A DNA stretch of 64,000 nucleotides, from positions 868,001 to 932,000 of the forward strand of contig NZ_CP049870.1 in NCBI RefSeq assembly GCF_011301715.1, written 5' to 3'. The position numbers were made by a program, and so were the translations under genes. Below are positions 45,232-54,196 of this stretch, piece after piece. Every line of letters starts with the position of its first letter. Position 1 is the first letter of the stretch. Under the pieces are notes generated by a model. It saw nothing but the letters and a program-made list of their open reading frames with translations. It was not told where the DNA came from and made no database searches. This stretch comes from Sphingomonas sp. HDW15A (GTDB taxonomy: Bacteria > Pseudomonadota > Alphaproteobacteria > Sphingomonadales > Sphingomonadaceae).

Positions 45232-46953
45232 CTACAGCTCTACAGTATGATGGCCCGTGAAGAGCGAATTGGGATCATAGCGGCGCTTGGCTGCAACCAG
45301 ACGCGGATAGTTCGACCCCCAGTAGGCACGCTGCCAATCTGACCCAAAGTAATCCGCTTCAGACACATATGTGCCCGCCTTGGGGTCCAGCATAATGATC
45401 GGCGACATGGCTTGTCGAACGCGGGCGGCCTCCGTTCTCCCGTTCGCAACGTCGGGTTCGAAACCAGCTATTCCAGGATAGGCGGGCGGTGCGTCCGCCG
45501 CGCAGATCAGCAGAGCGAATGCTGCCGCAACCTCGGGATTGGTCGCTGTCTCGAGAGTAGCGGCTAGTGCTTCAGCCGATCCCCCCGCCAATCCCTTGTT
45601 GGTATGGAGCGTCACGCTCCACGCGCTGCTTGATGTCACCAGTGCGTCGACCAACTGGCCGAGACGGTCAGGTTGCAACCAGGAAGCAGCGATCCACCTC
45701 GACTGATATGCGTTCAGTACCTGGCCCACTTCGCCAAGGTTCGTCGCCCAGAAGATGTTGTTGGCACTTGCACCAGGTCGATCGTCGGAGATGGTGATGC
45801 CAGGAAGCTTGGTGAGGAATTCAGGATCCCAGAGTTGCCGGCCGGCCAACGAGATCACCAAAGGATCATTCTTCAGCTTCAGCCGGTCACCTTGACTCCT
45901 TATCCATGCAAAGAGCGGTTCCCACGCCGCCCGGATTTCTGTCTCGCGGAGCGAATGGCAAAGCATCGAGACAGAAAGGCGCCGCCCGGGATGGAAGCCG
46001 ATCTGCTCTCCCCATTTGGGGTTGAACAAGGCGTCGCGATAGAATCTCAACATGTGTTCGACAAGTGCACGCCAAATCGAATCATCAGCGGCTGCAACCT
46101 CGAACATGACGGCGCCGAACCTGTCCGGCAGCGGATACGTCTTGAGCGTCAGCCGAGTGACGATTCCGAAGGTTCCGCCCCCACCACCGCGGAGAGCGAA
46201 AAACAGTTCGGGATCCTGCCACGGGTTTACGACCCGGACGCGGCCGTCAGCGGTGACGACTTCGGCCTCGACCAGATTGGCCGCGCCCGTTCCGAACTGC
46301 TTCGAGAAACTTCCAAATCCGCCGCCCTGAATAAACCCGGCTGTGCCGACGGTCATGCAGCCGCCGCCTTGCACATAGCGGCCATGATCGCGAGCGACTG
46401 TCCGATACACTTCGCCCCACAATGTGCCGGCACCGATGGAAACGGCAGGAATCTCCGCTCCAGGAGGAGCGCCTTGAGGAAGGAAACGGTCGTGGACTTC
46501 AATGCCGCGCATGCGCCGTGTCCACACCAGCAAGGAGTTCGCCCGGTTTGAATTCCCGAAATAGCTGTGCCCGCCGCCCTTCGTTACGAGCGGCACATGG
46601 TTTCGAGACGAAAAGCGAACGGCGGCCGCGATATCTTCGGCACCCTCCGCTGCCACTGCCATCAGGCTAGGACGGGTACTCCATGCATCAATCCAGCCTA
46701 GCGTCTGCGTCAAACCGGCTTCATCGCCTATCCAGTACGGGTTCTTGAGCCGTCGGAAGAGGTCTTTCGCATCGATCTTCCCATGCTGTGCTTCGACCAG
46801 CGGTGAAGCGACCCTGACAAGCCGGTTACCCACCGCATTCCTGAGGGGAGACCAGTCGATCGATCTGGGATTGGGTAGGGCGGCAGGGGCAAATGCAAAG
46901 GCGCTCCCGGCGATTGTTGAGCAGAGAAATTCGCGCCGCCGCATCGATGTCAT
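45232..46953 (-). CDS. BBE-type FAD-linked oxidoreductase, Tat-exported
   Basis: From ATG 46953 the 573-residue protein begins MTSMRRREFLCSTIAGSAFA, a twin-arginine signal, so it is likely exported folded. The PCMH FAD-binding domain has PLVTKGGGHSYFG with the His that carries FAD and VQGGGCMTVGTAGFIQGGGF with the second covalent Cys. A berberine-bridge-like C-terminal end (YWGSNYPRLVAAKRRYDPN) follows. Such enzymes oxidise sugars, alcohols or alkaloids; the substrate is unknown. An earlier ATG at 46989 is possible. It lies between the intact rpoH and its 3' relic, so it may be inserted DNA. Confidence 0.86.
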   Translation of the reverse strand: MTSMRRREFLCSTIAGSAFAFAPAALPNPRSIDWSPLRNAVGNRLVRVASPLVEAQHGKIDAKDLFRRLKNPYWIGDEAGLTQTLGWIDAWSTRPSLMAVAAEGAEDIAAAVRFSSRNHVPLVTKGGGHSYFGNSNRANSLLVWTRRMRGIEVHDRFLPQGAPPGAEIPAVSIGAGTLWGEVYRTVARDHGRYVQGGGCMTVGTAGFIQGGGFGSFSKQFGTGAANLVEAEVVTADGRVRVVNPWQDPELFFALRGGGGGTFGIVTRLTLKTYPLPDRFGAVMFEVAAADDSIWRALVEHMLRFYRDALFNPKWGEQIGFHPGRRLSVSMLCHSLRETEIRAAWEPLFAWIRSQGDRLKLKNDPLVISLAGRQLWDPEFLTKLPGITISDDRPGASANNIFWATNLGEVGQVLNAYQSRWIAASWLQPDRLGQLVDALVTSSSAWSVTLHTNKGLAGGSAEALAATLETATNPEVAAAFALLICAADAPPAYPGIAGFEPDVANGRTEAARVRQAMSPIIMLDPKAGTYVSEADYFGSDWQRAYWGSNYPRLVAAKRRYDPNSLFTGHHTVEL

Positions 46954-47100
46954 ACAAGCTATTTGGGCCAAGTCGTTGCGTCTTGGCAACGACCGTTTTC
47001 GTCATACGGAGCTGGGCTGAAAGACGTTCAGAATGTCGCGCACCACGACCGCGACCGACCGGGGAGAGATGTGTTGGCCGCATCTAATGCGACGCAGGAA

Positions 47101-47126
47101 GGCCCGCGAACCGATGCTCGCGGGCC
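47101..47126 (-). terminator. Hairpin after rpoH (probable terminator)
   Basis: GGCCCGCGA (47101-47109) and TCGCGGGCC (47118-47126) form a perfect nine-base-pair stem 20 bases after the rpoH stop. There is only a weak T tract, so it may work with another factor. It also lies 148 bases upstream of the BBE-type gene start. Confidence 0.5.
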
Positions 47127-47146
47127 ATCTGTCACGAAGAGTTCGC

Positions 47147-48055
47147 TCAGGCGGCCGGAAGTAGACGCTGCTCGCCGGCCAGCTTTAGCAGCGCCGCCTG
47201 GAGCTTCTCGAAAGCGCGCACCTCGATCTGGCGAATGCGCTCGCGGCTGACGCCATAGACCTGGCTTAAATCCTCGAGTGTCTTCGGCTCTTCGGACAGC
47301 CTCCGTTCGACGAGAATATGCTTCTCGCGCTCGTTGAGACTGCCCATGGCTTCGGCGAGCAGTTGGCGACGGACCTGGCGCTCCTCCTCATCGCCGAGCA
47401 CCTCGTCCTGAAGCGGTGCCTCACTGACAAGGAAGTCCTGCCACTGGCCTTCGCCGTCTTCGCTGCTGCGAAGCGGGGCGTTCAGGCTGGTGTCGCCGCC
47501 CATGCCCATGCGGCGGTTCATCGAGATCACTTCGTCCTCGGTCACGCCGAGATCGGTGGCAATCTTCTTGACCGCTTCGGGCTTGAGGTCGCCTTCCTCG
47601 AAAGCGTCGATCTGGTTCTTCATCCGGCGAAGGTTGAAGAACAGCTTCTTCTGGGCAGCTGTGGTGCCCATCTTCACGAGGCTCCAGGAGCGTAGGATGA
47701 ATTCCTGGATGGAAGCCCGGATCCACCACATCGCGTAGGTAGCGAGGCGAAAGCCCCGGTCCGGCTCGAATTTCTTGACGCCCTGCATGAGGCCGATGTT
47801 GCCCTCGCTGATCAGCTCGCTGACCGGCAGGCCGTAGCCACGATAGCCCATGGCGATCTTGGCGACGAGGCGCAGGTGGCTGTTGACGAGCTTCGCGGCT
47901 GCCTCGGTGTCGTTATGCTCACGCCAGCGCTTGGCGAGCATATACTCTTCCTCGGGCGCGAGGATCGGGAATTTCTTGATTTCGGCGAGATAGCGGTTGA
48001 GCCCGGCTTCCCCGCCCGAAGCGGGGATCGAGATCGCGCCTTTAACCTGAGCCAT
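47147..48055 (-). CDS. rpoH: RNA polymerase heat-shock sigma factor RpoH (sigma-32)
   Basis: The 302-residue sigma-70 family protein has region 2 (NSHLRLVAKIAMGYRGYGLP, then YAMWWIRASIQEFILRSWSL), the RpoH box QKKLFFNLR in region 2.4/3, and region 4 (VYGVSRERIRQIEVRAFEKL). The RpoH box separates it from other sigma factors. It directs heat-shock genes and is usually single-copy or double in alphaproteobacteria. Its 3' end is the sequence duplicated at 44942-45135. It is the downstream neighbour of the RluD-type gene on the same strand, with a 65-base gap. Confidence 0.94.
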   Translation of the reverse strand: MAQVKGAISIPASGGEAGLNRYLAEIKKFPILAPEEEYMLAKRWREHNDTEAAAKLVNSHLRLVAKIAMGYRGYGLPVSELISEGNIGLMQGVKKFEPDRGFRLATYAMWWIRASIQEFILRSWSLVKMGTTAAQKKLFFNLRRMKNQIDAFEEGDLKPEAVKKIATDLGVTEDEVISMNRRMGMGGDTSLNAPLRSSEDGEGQWQDFLVSEAPLQDEVLGDEEERQVRRQLLAEAMGSLNEREKHILVERRLSEEPKTLEDLSQVYGVSRERIRQIEVRAFEKLQAALLKLAGEQRLLPAA

Positions 48056-48120
48056 TTTATTCCTTCACTCCCTGCGCCGGGACGGTCGTTTGACCTGTGC
48101 CGCCCATAGCGTTTTGAAAC

Positions 48121-49074
48121 CTATACACCAAGCCGGTTGAACAGTTCCTGCATATCCGGCGGAAGGGCGCTTTCGAACGACAAACGTACCTTCGTAACCG
48201 GGTGCGTGAATTCCAGCCCTTCAGCGTGCAGCGCCTGCCGGCGGAAGTCCAACGCATTAAGCAACTCTCTGTGACCGCTTTTCCCACTGCCGTAGACCGG
48301 GTCACCGAGCAGCGGATGGCCAATTGACGCCATGTGGACGCGGACCTGGTGGGTACGTCCGGTTTCCAGGCGACACTCTACCAGCGCAGCCTGCTTGAGC
48401 GCTCTAAGTAGTTTCCAGTGGGTCACGGCGCGCTTGCCGCGGCCTTCGGGGACGATGGCGATTTTCTTGCGGTTCTGCGACGAGCGGGCGAGAGACGCGT
48501 CGATCGTTCCGCCAGCCGAGGTCGGCACGCCCCTTACGATGGCGAGGTAGCGTCGGCCGATGCTGTGCGCGGCGAACTGCCTGGCCAAGCCTTCGTGCGC
48601 CGTGTCGGTCTTCGCCACGACGAGCAAGCCGGACGTGTCCTTATCGATACGATGGACAATGCCGGGTCGCGCAACTCCGCCAATCCCGCTCAGCTGCCCT
48701 GCGCAATGGTGGAGGAGGGCGTTGACAAGGGTCCCGTCGCGGTTGCCAGCGGCGGGATGGACGACAAGGCCGGCAGGCTTGTCGATCACCAGCAGGTGCT
48801 CGTCCTCGAAAACAATCTTGAGCGGAATGTCCTGCGCCTCGTTGTGCGCCGGCTCCGGCTCTGGAACGGCAAGATTGAATGCTTCGTCTCCGGAAACCTT
48901 AAGCGCCGGATCGCGGAAGGCCTTCCCCTCCCTTGTAAGTGCCCCGGACTTCACCAAGGCCTTCAATCGCTCACGGGAAAGGGACGGCACGGCGTCTGCC
49001 AAGGCGCGGTCCAGCCGCCAGCCGGCGTAAGCGTCGCTCAGTGCGACTTCGATAATCTGTTGCCCCCCGGCCAT
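48121..49074 (-). CDS. RluD-family 23S rRNA pseudouridine synthase
   Basis: From ATG 49074 the 317-residue protein reads MAGGQQIIEVALSDAYAGWR, an S4-domain start, with the catalytic RIDKDTSGLLVV (Asp of the HRIDxDTSG motif), RRYLAIVRGVP and RTHQVRVHMASIGHPLLGD. It isomerises uridines in 23S rRNA, most likely helix 69 (RluD) or a related site. An upstream start at 49143 would add a 23-residue stretch that looks unlike the family. It precedes rpoH on the same strand. Confidence 0.9.
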   Translation of the reverse strand: MAGGQQIIEVALSDAYAGWRLDRALADAVPSLSRERLKALVKSGALTREGKAFRDPALKVSGDEAFNLAVPEPEPAHNEAQDIPLKIVFEDEHLLVIDKPAGLVVHPAAGNRDGTLVNALLHHCAGQLSGIGGVARPGIVHRIDKDTSGLLVVAKTDTAHEGLARQFAAHSIGRRYLAIVRGVPTSAGGTIDASLARSSQNRKKIAIVPEGRGKRAVTHWKLLRALKQAALVECRLETGRTHQVRVHMASIGHPLLGDPVYGSGKSGHRELLNALDFRRQALHAEGLEFTHPVTKVRLSFESALPPDMQELFNRLGV

Positions 49075-49160
49075 CGGGGAACGATGTCGGTGTGAAATTG
49101 GGGCTTTCAAGGGGCCGCAACGGACTTGCTTCAACTTGGGCATTCCCCCATCAGACGCGA

Positions 49161-49796
49161 ATGAACGCGATAGATCTCGCCAGTTTGCTTTGTTCTCGGC
49201 TTTGCCATGACCTGCTGTCGCCAGTGGGTGCTCTCAATAACGGCCTCGAATTGATGGCGGACGAGCAGGACCCGGAAATGCGGGAACGCTGCCTCGAACT
49301 GCTCGCGGAGAGCGCAAAAGCCAGCGCCAACAAGCTCAAGTTCTTCCGTTTGGCATTCGGAGCCGGGGGCGGATACGGCGCTTCAATCGATACGCAGGAA
49401 GCGCGCGCTGCGCTCGAAGGCCTGTTCGGCGGCGATCACAAGGTCGATCTCGGCTGGATGGTATCTGCGGATAGCCTGTCCAAGAACGCCACCAAGCTGC
49501 TCCTGAACCTCGCGCTTATCGCAGGGGACGCGCTGGTGCGCGGTGGGCGGCTCGACGTGGGGGTCGAGGTAGCCGATGGACGGCTCGAACTGGTGATCCG
49601 CGGGGAGGGACCCAGGATTCTGCTGGATCCCAAGATCCGTGAGACGATCATCAAGGGCAGCGCGAATGGCGAGGTGGAGCCGCGAGCAGCGGGGGCGTGG
49701 CTGGCTTATACGCTGGCGACCGAAGCCGGGGGTTCGATCAGGCTGTCCGACCCCTCAGACGATGTCCTGATGATCGGGGCAACGCTCCCCGCCTGA
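49161..49796 (+). CDS. chpT: Histidine phosphotransferase ChpT
   Basis: From ATG 49161 the 211-residue protein has CSRLCHDLLSPVGALNNGLE, with the phospho-accepting His16, and the degenerate ATPase-like domain typical of ChpT. In alphaproteobacteria ChpT relays phosphate from CckA to CtrA and CpdR, which controls the cell cycle, motility and pili. An earlier GTG/ATG at 49092 adds 23 doubtful residues. It lies directly upstream of cheA with 77 bases and a CtrA-like box between them. It is divergent from the pseudouridine synthase gene. Confidence 0.9.
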   Translation: MNAIDLASLLCSRLCHDLLSPVGALNNGLELMADEQDPEMRERCLELLAESAKASANKLKFFRLAFGAGGGYGASIDTQEARAALEGLFGGDHKVDLGWMVSADSLSKNATKLLLNLALIAGDALVRGGRLDVGVEVADGRLELVIRGEGPRILLDPKIRETIIKGSANGEVEPRAAGAWLAYTLATEAGGSIRLSDPSDDVLMIGATLPA

Positions 49797-49806
49797 ATTC
49801 TCACGG

Positions 49807-49821
49807 CTAACGCGGCATTAA
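49807..49821. promoter_or_regulatory. Near-consensus CtrA box before cheA
   Basis: CTAA at 49807-49810 and TTAA at 49818-49821 are seven bases apart, matching seven of the eight consensus positions TTAA-N7-TTAA. It lies 52 bases before the cheA ATG (49874) and just after the chpT stop. CtrA control of chemotaxis genes is known in related bacteria; binding here is inferred. Confidence 0.5.
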
Positions 49822-49873
49822 CTCCTTGCCGTCATGAAGGTCCGCGACAAAGTTTCGTAGGGCCTGTTGGACA

Positions 49874-52225
49874 ATGGACGACCTGATTGCCGATTTCGTG
49901 GCGGAATGCCGGGAAATGCTGGAAGCCCTTGGCGGCGAAATCGTCGCCTGGGAGGCGAGCCCAGACGACCGTGCTCGGCTCGATTCCATCTTCCGCTTCG
50001 TCCACACGGTGAAGGGCAACTGCGGCTTCTTCGATTTTCCGCGCCTCGAGGCGCTGAGCCATGCCGCCGAAGACACTTTGGCCGACGTTCGCGCTGGCCG
50101 CCGCGCCACCGACGCGGCACTGGTGAGCGCTGTGCTGGCCGTCATCGACCGGATTGGCGACATGGTCTCGTCCATCGACCGGGGTGAAGGCATCCCGGAG
50201 GGCGACGACAGCGATTTAATCCAGGCTCTTTCTGCCGAGAGTGAGCCACAAACCGTGGCCGCACCGGTTGTTGCCCCGGAAACCAAGGGCCAAGTGCAGC
50301 AACAGGGGGCGGCACCGCGCACCATCCGCCTCTCGGTTGAGCTCCTCGATCGCATGATGTCCGGCGTCAGTGACATGGTGCTAGCGCGCAATGAGCTGGC
50401 GCGTCGTCTTCGGGTCACCGAAACCGAGGTCGAGGTCGATGGCGCTTTCGAACGTCTCTCCGGGATCATCGCAGAGATGCGTGACGCGGTGACCCGCACG
50501 CGCATGCAAAGGATCGAGAATCTTTTCATCGCCTTGCCGCGGATGGTCCGGGATCTATCGGCCGAGCTTGGCAAGCAGGTCCTGGTCGATATCGAAGGCG
50601 GCGACGTCGAGCTCGATCGTGAGATGATCGAGATGATCCGCGATCCGTTGACCCACATCATTCGCAACGCCGTCGATCACGGCATCGAGACGCCCGCCGA
50701 ACGACTGAAGGCCGGCAAACGGGAAATTGGGCTGCTGAGCGTTTGCGCGCGCCAGTCCGGCAACCAGATCCTGATAGACATCGTCGACGACGGTAAAGGC
50801 ATCGACGGCTCGAAGCTGGTCCAGAAGGCCGTAGCGGCAGGGGTGATGGAGGCGGCTGAGGCCGCTCGGCTCTCTGCACGTGAGCAACTCGCGCTGGTAT
50901 TCGAGGCGGGACTGTCTACCGCAAAGGAAGTCACGGCCATTTCAGGCCGCGGGGTCGGTATGGACGTCGTCCGTTCCAACATCGAGCGGATCGGTGGCAC
51001 CGTCGAGGTGGACTCGGCCACTGGCACCGGTACACGAATGACCCTTCGCGTTCCGTTGACGCTGACGATCATCCCGGCGCTTACTGTGTCCATAGGCAGC
51101 CAGCACTTCGCTATTCCGCGTGCCGCCATTGACGAGATCGTGCGCGCCAACGGCTCATCGGTCACGCTCGACCATCTCGGCGGGGCAGGGGTCGCGACCA
51201 TCCGCGGCCGCCGTGTCCCGGAAATCTCGCTTGCGGAAGTCCTCGGACTTGCCAGCGAAGTGCCTGACGAGGAGCGCACCTTGGTCGTCATTCGACCGGC
51301 AGGCGGCGACGTCTATGCACTTGCGGTCGACCGCATCCACGACCACGAGGAGCTGGTCGTAAAGCCAGCGGCTCCGGCGGTGATGGCAACCGGGCTCTAT
51401 GCCGGCACAACCCTCGCTGACGATGGCAGTCCTATTCTGCTGTTTGATCCTGCCGGTCTCGCCGAAGTCGGTGGAATCCGCCTCGAGGCGCAGGAGCGTG
51501 CTGCACGCATCGTCGACAATGCGGCCGACACGGACGTTGTGCGCGATGACAATGTGCTGCTCTTCAAGACGCTGGACGGCCGACGCTGTGCGGTCCGCCT
51601 GGCCCTGGTCGATCGCATCGACGAAGTTCCGGCCGCCGCCATTGGGCAATCCGCCGGCCAGACCCGGGTCCAGCTTGGCGAGGCGATCCTTCCGCTCGCC
51701 GGGACCGTTCCGGAAGGCGTAGAGAAAATCAGGGTTTTCCGATTGAGCGACGGTTCAAGCGAGATCGGATACGCCTTTGGCGAGGTCATCGACCTCGTGG
51801 CCATCGATGCCGAGGTCATCCCCGCCGCGTCGTCTGGCGAGGTCGCCGGTGTTACTTTGCTCGCTGGCGAGCCAGCTGAACTTCTCGACGCCCACTGGCT
51901 TTTCGCGACCCACGCCGGGGAAGCGCGCACCGATAGTCCACCGGCAATTTGCCGGATCCCAAGCGGAGACCCCTGGATGCAGAACATGCTCCGCCCGATC
52001 GTCGAGGCGGCAGGCTATCGTGTTGTCGGCGACAAGGATGAGTGCGACGCGGACCTCGTCATCGTCTCTGATGACACGCAGCGCCCACAAGCAAAGGATG
52101 GCCGGGTGCTGGTCCTTCGCAATGACCCGGAATGCGCCGAGGGTACGGACAGCATCTACCGCTACGACCGAGCGGCCCTGATCCACGCGCTGAAAACCGT
52201 ATCCGCAAGCGGAGGGGGACGATGA
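49874..52225 (+). CDS. cheA: Chemotaxis histidine kinase CheA with extended C-terminus
   Basis: The 783-residue protein has a P1 phosphotransfer domain with FRFVHTVKGN (His44), a P3 dimerisation region (IRLSVELLDRMMSGVSDMVL), a P4 kinase domain (DPLTHIIRNAVDHGIE, DDGKGID, GRGVGMDVV) and a P5 CheW-like domain (PALTVSIGSQHFAIPRAAI). A second CheW-like module (DDNVLLFKTLDGRRCAVRLA) and a C-terminal receiver-like stretch (YRVVGDKDECDADLVIVSDD) follow. I see no clear P2 domain. The receiver end lacks a clear phospho-acceptor and lysine. It drives motor control by phosphorylating CheY. Stop overlaps the cheW start. Confidence 0.92.
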   Translation: MDDLIADFVAECREMLEALGGEIVAWEASPDDRARLDSIFRFVHTVKGNCGFFDFPRLEALSHAAEDTLADVRAGRRATDAALVSAVLAVIDRIGDMVSSIDRGEGIPEGDDSDLIQALSAESEPQTVAAPVVAPETKGQVQQQGAAPRTIRLSVELLDRMMSGVSDMVLARNELARRLRVTETEVEVDGAFERLSGIIAEMRDAVTRTRMQRIENLFIALPRMVRDLSAELGKQVLVDIEGGDVELDREMIEMIRDPLTHIIRNAVDHGIETPAERLKAGKREIGLLSVCARQSGNQILIDIVDDGKGIDGSKLVQKAVAAGVMEAAEAARLSAREQLALVFEAGLSTAKEVTAISGRGVGMDVVRSNIERIGGTVEVDSATGTGTRMTLRVPLTLTIIPALTVSIGSQHFAIPRAAIDEIVRANGSSVTLDHLGGAGVATIRGRRVPEISLAEVLGLASEVPDEERTLVVIRPAGGDVYALAVDRIHDHEELVVKPAAPAVMATGLYAGTTLADDGSPILLFDPAGLAEVGGIRLEAQERAARIVDNAADTDVVRDDNVLLFKTLDGRRCAVRLALVDRIDEVPAAAIGQSAGQTRVQLGEAILPLAGTVPEGVEKIRVFRLSDGSSEIGYAFGEVIDLVAIDAEVIPAASSGEVAGVTLLAGEPAELLDAHWLFATHAGEARTDSPPAICRIPSGDPWMQNMLRPIVEAAGYRVVGDKDECDADLVIVSDDTQRPQAKDGRVLVLRNDPECAEGTDSIYRYDRAALIHALKTVSASGGGR

Positions 52226-52665
52226 GCCAGCTTCTTCTCATTGCGTCGATCGCCGGCAGCCGCGTGGCCTTGCCTGCCGCGTTGGTCGAATCGGTTGTGG
52301 AACTTGAGGCGCTGATCGCTGTTCCACGCGCCCCCGCCCATGTCGCGGGTCTGAGCGCCCTGCGCAGCAGGGTGCTGACTGTGATCGACACGCAGCGTTC
52401 GCTCGGGCTCGGTGAGAGCGACTGCAGCGACGGCATCCGCGAGGCCGCCGTCGTCGAGATCGATGGGCATCACTACGCCCTGATCGTCGATAGCGTCGAG
52501 GATGTGGTGGAGGGCCTCTCGGAGCCCGTCGCTGTCCGCGCCGCAATGGGCGAAGGGTGGGAACGCGCCTCGCTGGGGATGGTGGAGACCGAGGAGGGGC
52601 CCCTGCTCCTGATCGACATCGCCGCAATCGTCTCGGGTGCCCCATCCGAGAGCAAGGCAGCTTAA
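52222..52665 (+). CDS. cheW: Chemotaxis adaptor CheW
   Basis: The 147-residue protein is a single CheW domain: LLIASIAGSRVALPAALVES, VLTVIDTQRSLGL and YALIVDSVEDVVEGL. CheW links receptors to CheA. Its ATG overlaps the CheA stop (ATGA at 52222-52225), so translation is coupled. Length is close to the usual 150-170. It has no extra domain and lies between cheA and cheY. Confidence 0.9.
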   Translation: MSQLLLIASIAGSRVALPAALVESVVELEALIAVPRAPAHVAGLSALRSRVLTVIDTQRSLGLGESDCSDGIREAAVVEIDGHHYALIVDSVEDVVEGLSEPVAVRAAMGEGWERASLGMVETEEGPLLLIDIAAIVSGAPSESKAA

Positions 52666-52719
52666 GCCTATGGTTACCCTTGCCGAATTAAACAGCGGCA
52701 ATTGCAACGGGATTTGATC

Positions 52720-53085
52720 ATGAAAACGTGCCTGATCGTTGACGATAGCAAGGTGATCCGAAAGGTCGCCCGCCACATCCTCGAAACGCTGGAATTCCAG
52801 GTCGAAGAGGCTGGTGACGGTCGTGAGGCTCTGACCCGCTGCGAAGAGGCGATGCCCGACGTCGTCCTGCTTGACTGGAACATGCCAGTCATGAGCGGGA
52901 TGGAGTTCCTAAAGCTGCTTCGGCAGCGGGGACATGGCGACCAGCCGAAAGTCGTTTTCTGCACCACCGAGAACGACATGGCGCACATCCGCGCCGCGCT
53001 CGAAGCTGGTGCCGACGAGTACGTAATGAAGCCGTTCGACCGCGAGACCTTGCATATCAAGCTCCAGCTGGTCGGCGTCGCCTGA
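52720..53085 (+). CDS. cheY: Single-domain response regulator CheY
   Basis: From ATG 52720 the 121-residue receiver has the acidic pair in VDDSK (Asp8-Asp9), phospho-acceptor Asp52 (LLDWNMPVMSG), Thr/Ser at CTTEND near 82-83 and Lys104 (VMKPFD), all CheY positions. It carries the phospho-signal from CheA to the flagellar motor. It is 54 bases after the cheW stop. An upstream TTG/ATG adds six unlikely residues. Confidence 0.9.
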   Translation: MKTCLIVDDSKVIRKVARHILETLEFQVEEAGDGREALTRCEEAMPDVVLLDWNMPVMSGMEFLKLLRQRGHGDQPKVVFCTTENDMAHIRAALEAGADEYVMKPFDRETLHIKLQLVGVA

Positions 53086-53098
53086 TCCGGCCCAGATC

Positions 53099-54196
53099 AT
53101 GTCCACCGCGCTCGCAGTAGATCGAGGACGCGGTTCGCCCCAGGGGCAGCCGCCGATTCGCCTGATGATCGTCGACGATTCGATGGTCGCGCGGGCCGTC
53201 TTGTCGCGGATGATCGAAAGCGACGGCGGGTTCGAGATCGTGGCGGTGGCAGGAACCGCGGAAGACGCCATCGAAACTCTGGCCAAGACGCGCGTGGACG
53301 TGGTGATGCTCGACCTCGAGATGCCAGGCGCAGGCGGTCTTCGTTCGATCCCTGCAATCCTCGAGGCCGCGCGGGGCGCCCAGGTGTTGATTGTTTCTAC
53401 GCTTGCCGAGGAGGGCGCCGACGCGACCGTCGCAGCGCTTTCGATGGGCGCCGCCGATACCCTTCCGAAGCCCGGCACGGGCCGGTTCAACGGCACTTTC
53501 TCCGAGGTCTTGCTGGGTAAGCTCAGGACCCTTGGGCGGACGAAGTTCGAGCCGTTCACCAGGCCCGCCGACGAGCCCAGTCGGCCCGCACCGGCGCCGC
53601 ACCCAATGGTCGATGGCCCGGTCCGGCTGCTCGCTCTGGGTGCATCGACTGGTGGCATTCACGCTCTTGGTACCTTCTTCCATCACCTGCCCGACCGGAT
53701 CGGAGCGCCGATTCTCGTCACGCAGCACTTGCCCGAACCGTTCATGGCAGTCTTCGCTCGCCAGCTCGGGGTTTCTGCCCGGCGCGAGGCGCTGATCGCG
53801 GAAGACGGCCTTCGTCTTCTTCCTGACCGGGTGGTAATCGCCCCGGGGGATGCCAGCATAAGAGTCGACATGCATGCCGGCCACCTCATCGTGAGGCTAG
53901 AGCGCGAGCGTTCCGCGAGTGGCTGCCTGCCGTCGGTCGACCCGATGCTCGCCTCTGCGGGTGCAATGCTCGGCCGCGAGGCCCTTGGGGTGGTCTTCTC
54001 AGGTATGGGCAGGGACGGGCTGGAAGGCTCGCGAGCCCTGGTTTCCGCAGGTGGCTGTGTCATGGTCCAGGACGAGGCAAGCTGCGCAGTTTGGGGCATG
54101 CCGCGTGCCGTCACCGAGGCCGGCCTGCCGTCGGCGATCCTTCCGCCCAAAGCGATCGCGGAGCGTATCGCCGACCGAATTCGCGAGGCCTCATGA
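53099..54196 (+). CDS. cheB: Chemotaxis methylesterase CheB
   Basis: The 365-residue protein has a receiver domain (LMIVDDSMVARAVLSRMIES, Asp72 in VMLDLEMPG) and a methylesterase domain with LGASTGG (Ser183), VTQHLPEPF (His210) and a final SGMGRDG with the catalytic Asp. CheB removes methyl groups from chemoreceptors for adaptation and deamidates glutamines. The stop overlaps the cheR start (ATGA). No receptor gene is present in the window, so receptors must lie elsewhere. Confidence 0.93.
   Translation: MSTALAVDRGRGSPQGQPPIRLMIVDDSMVARAVLSRMIESDGGFEIVAVAGTAEDAIETLAKTRVDVVMLDLEMPGAGGLRSIPAILEAARGAQVLIVSTLAEEGADATVAALSMGAADTLPKPGTGRFNGTFSEVLLGKLRTLGRTKFEPFTRPADEPSRPAPAPHPMVDGPVRLLALGASTGGIHALGTFFHHLPDRIGAPILVTQHLPEPFMAVFARQLGVSARREALIAEDGLRLLPDRVVIAPGDASIRVDMHAGHLIVRLERERSASGCLPSVDPMLASAGAMLGREALGVVFSGMGRDGLEGSRALVSAGGCVMVQDEASCAVWGMPRAVTEAGLPSAILPPKAIAERIADRIREAS

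Noticed and set aside
45232..47146. Integrase or transposase behind the rpoH-flanked insertion
   Set aside because: No recombinase, terminal inverted repeat or target-site pattern was found; only the BBE-type gene lies between the repeats.
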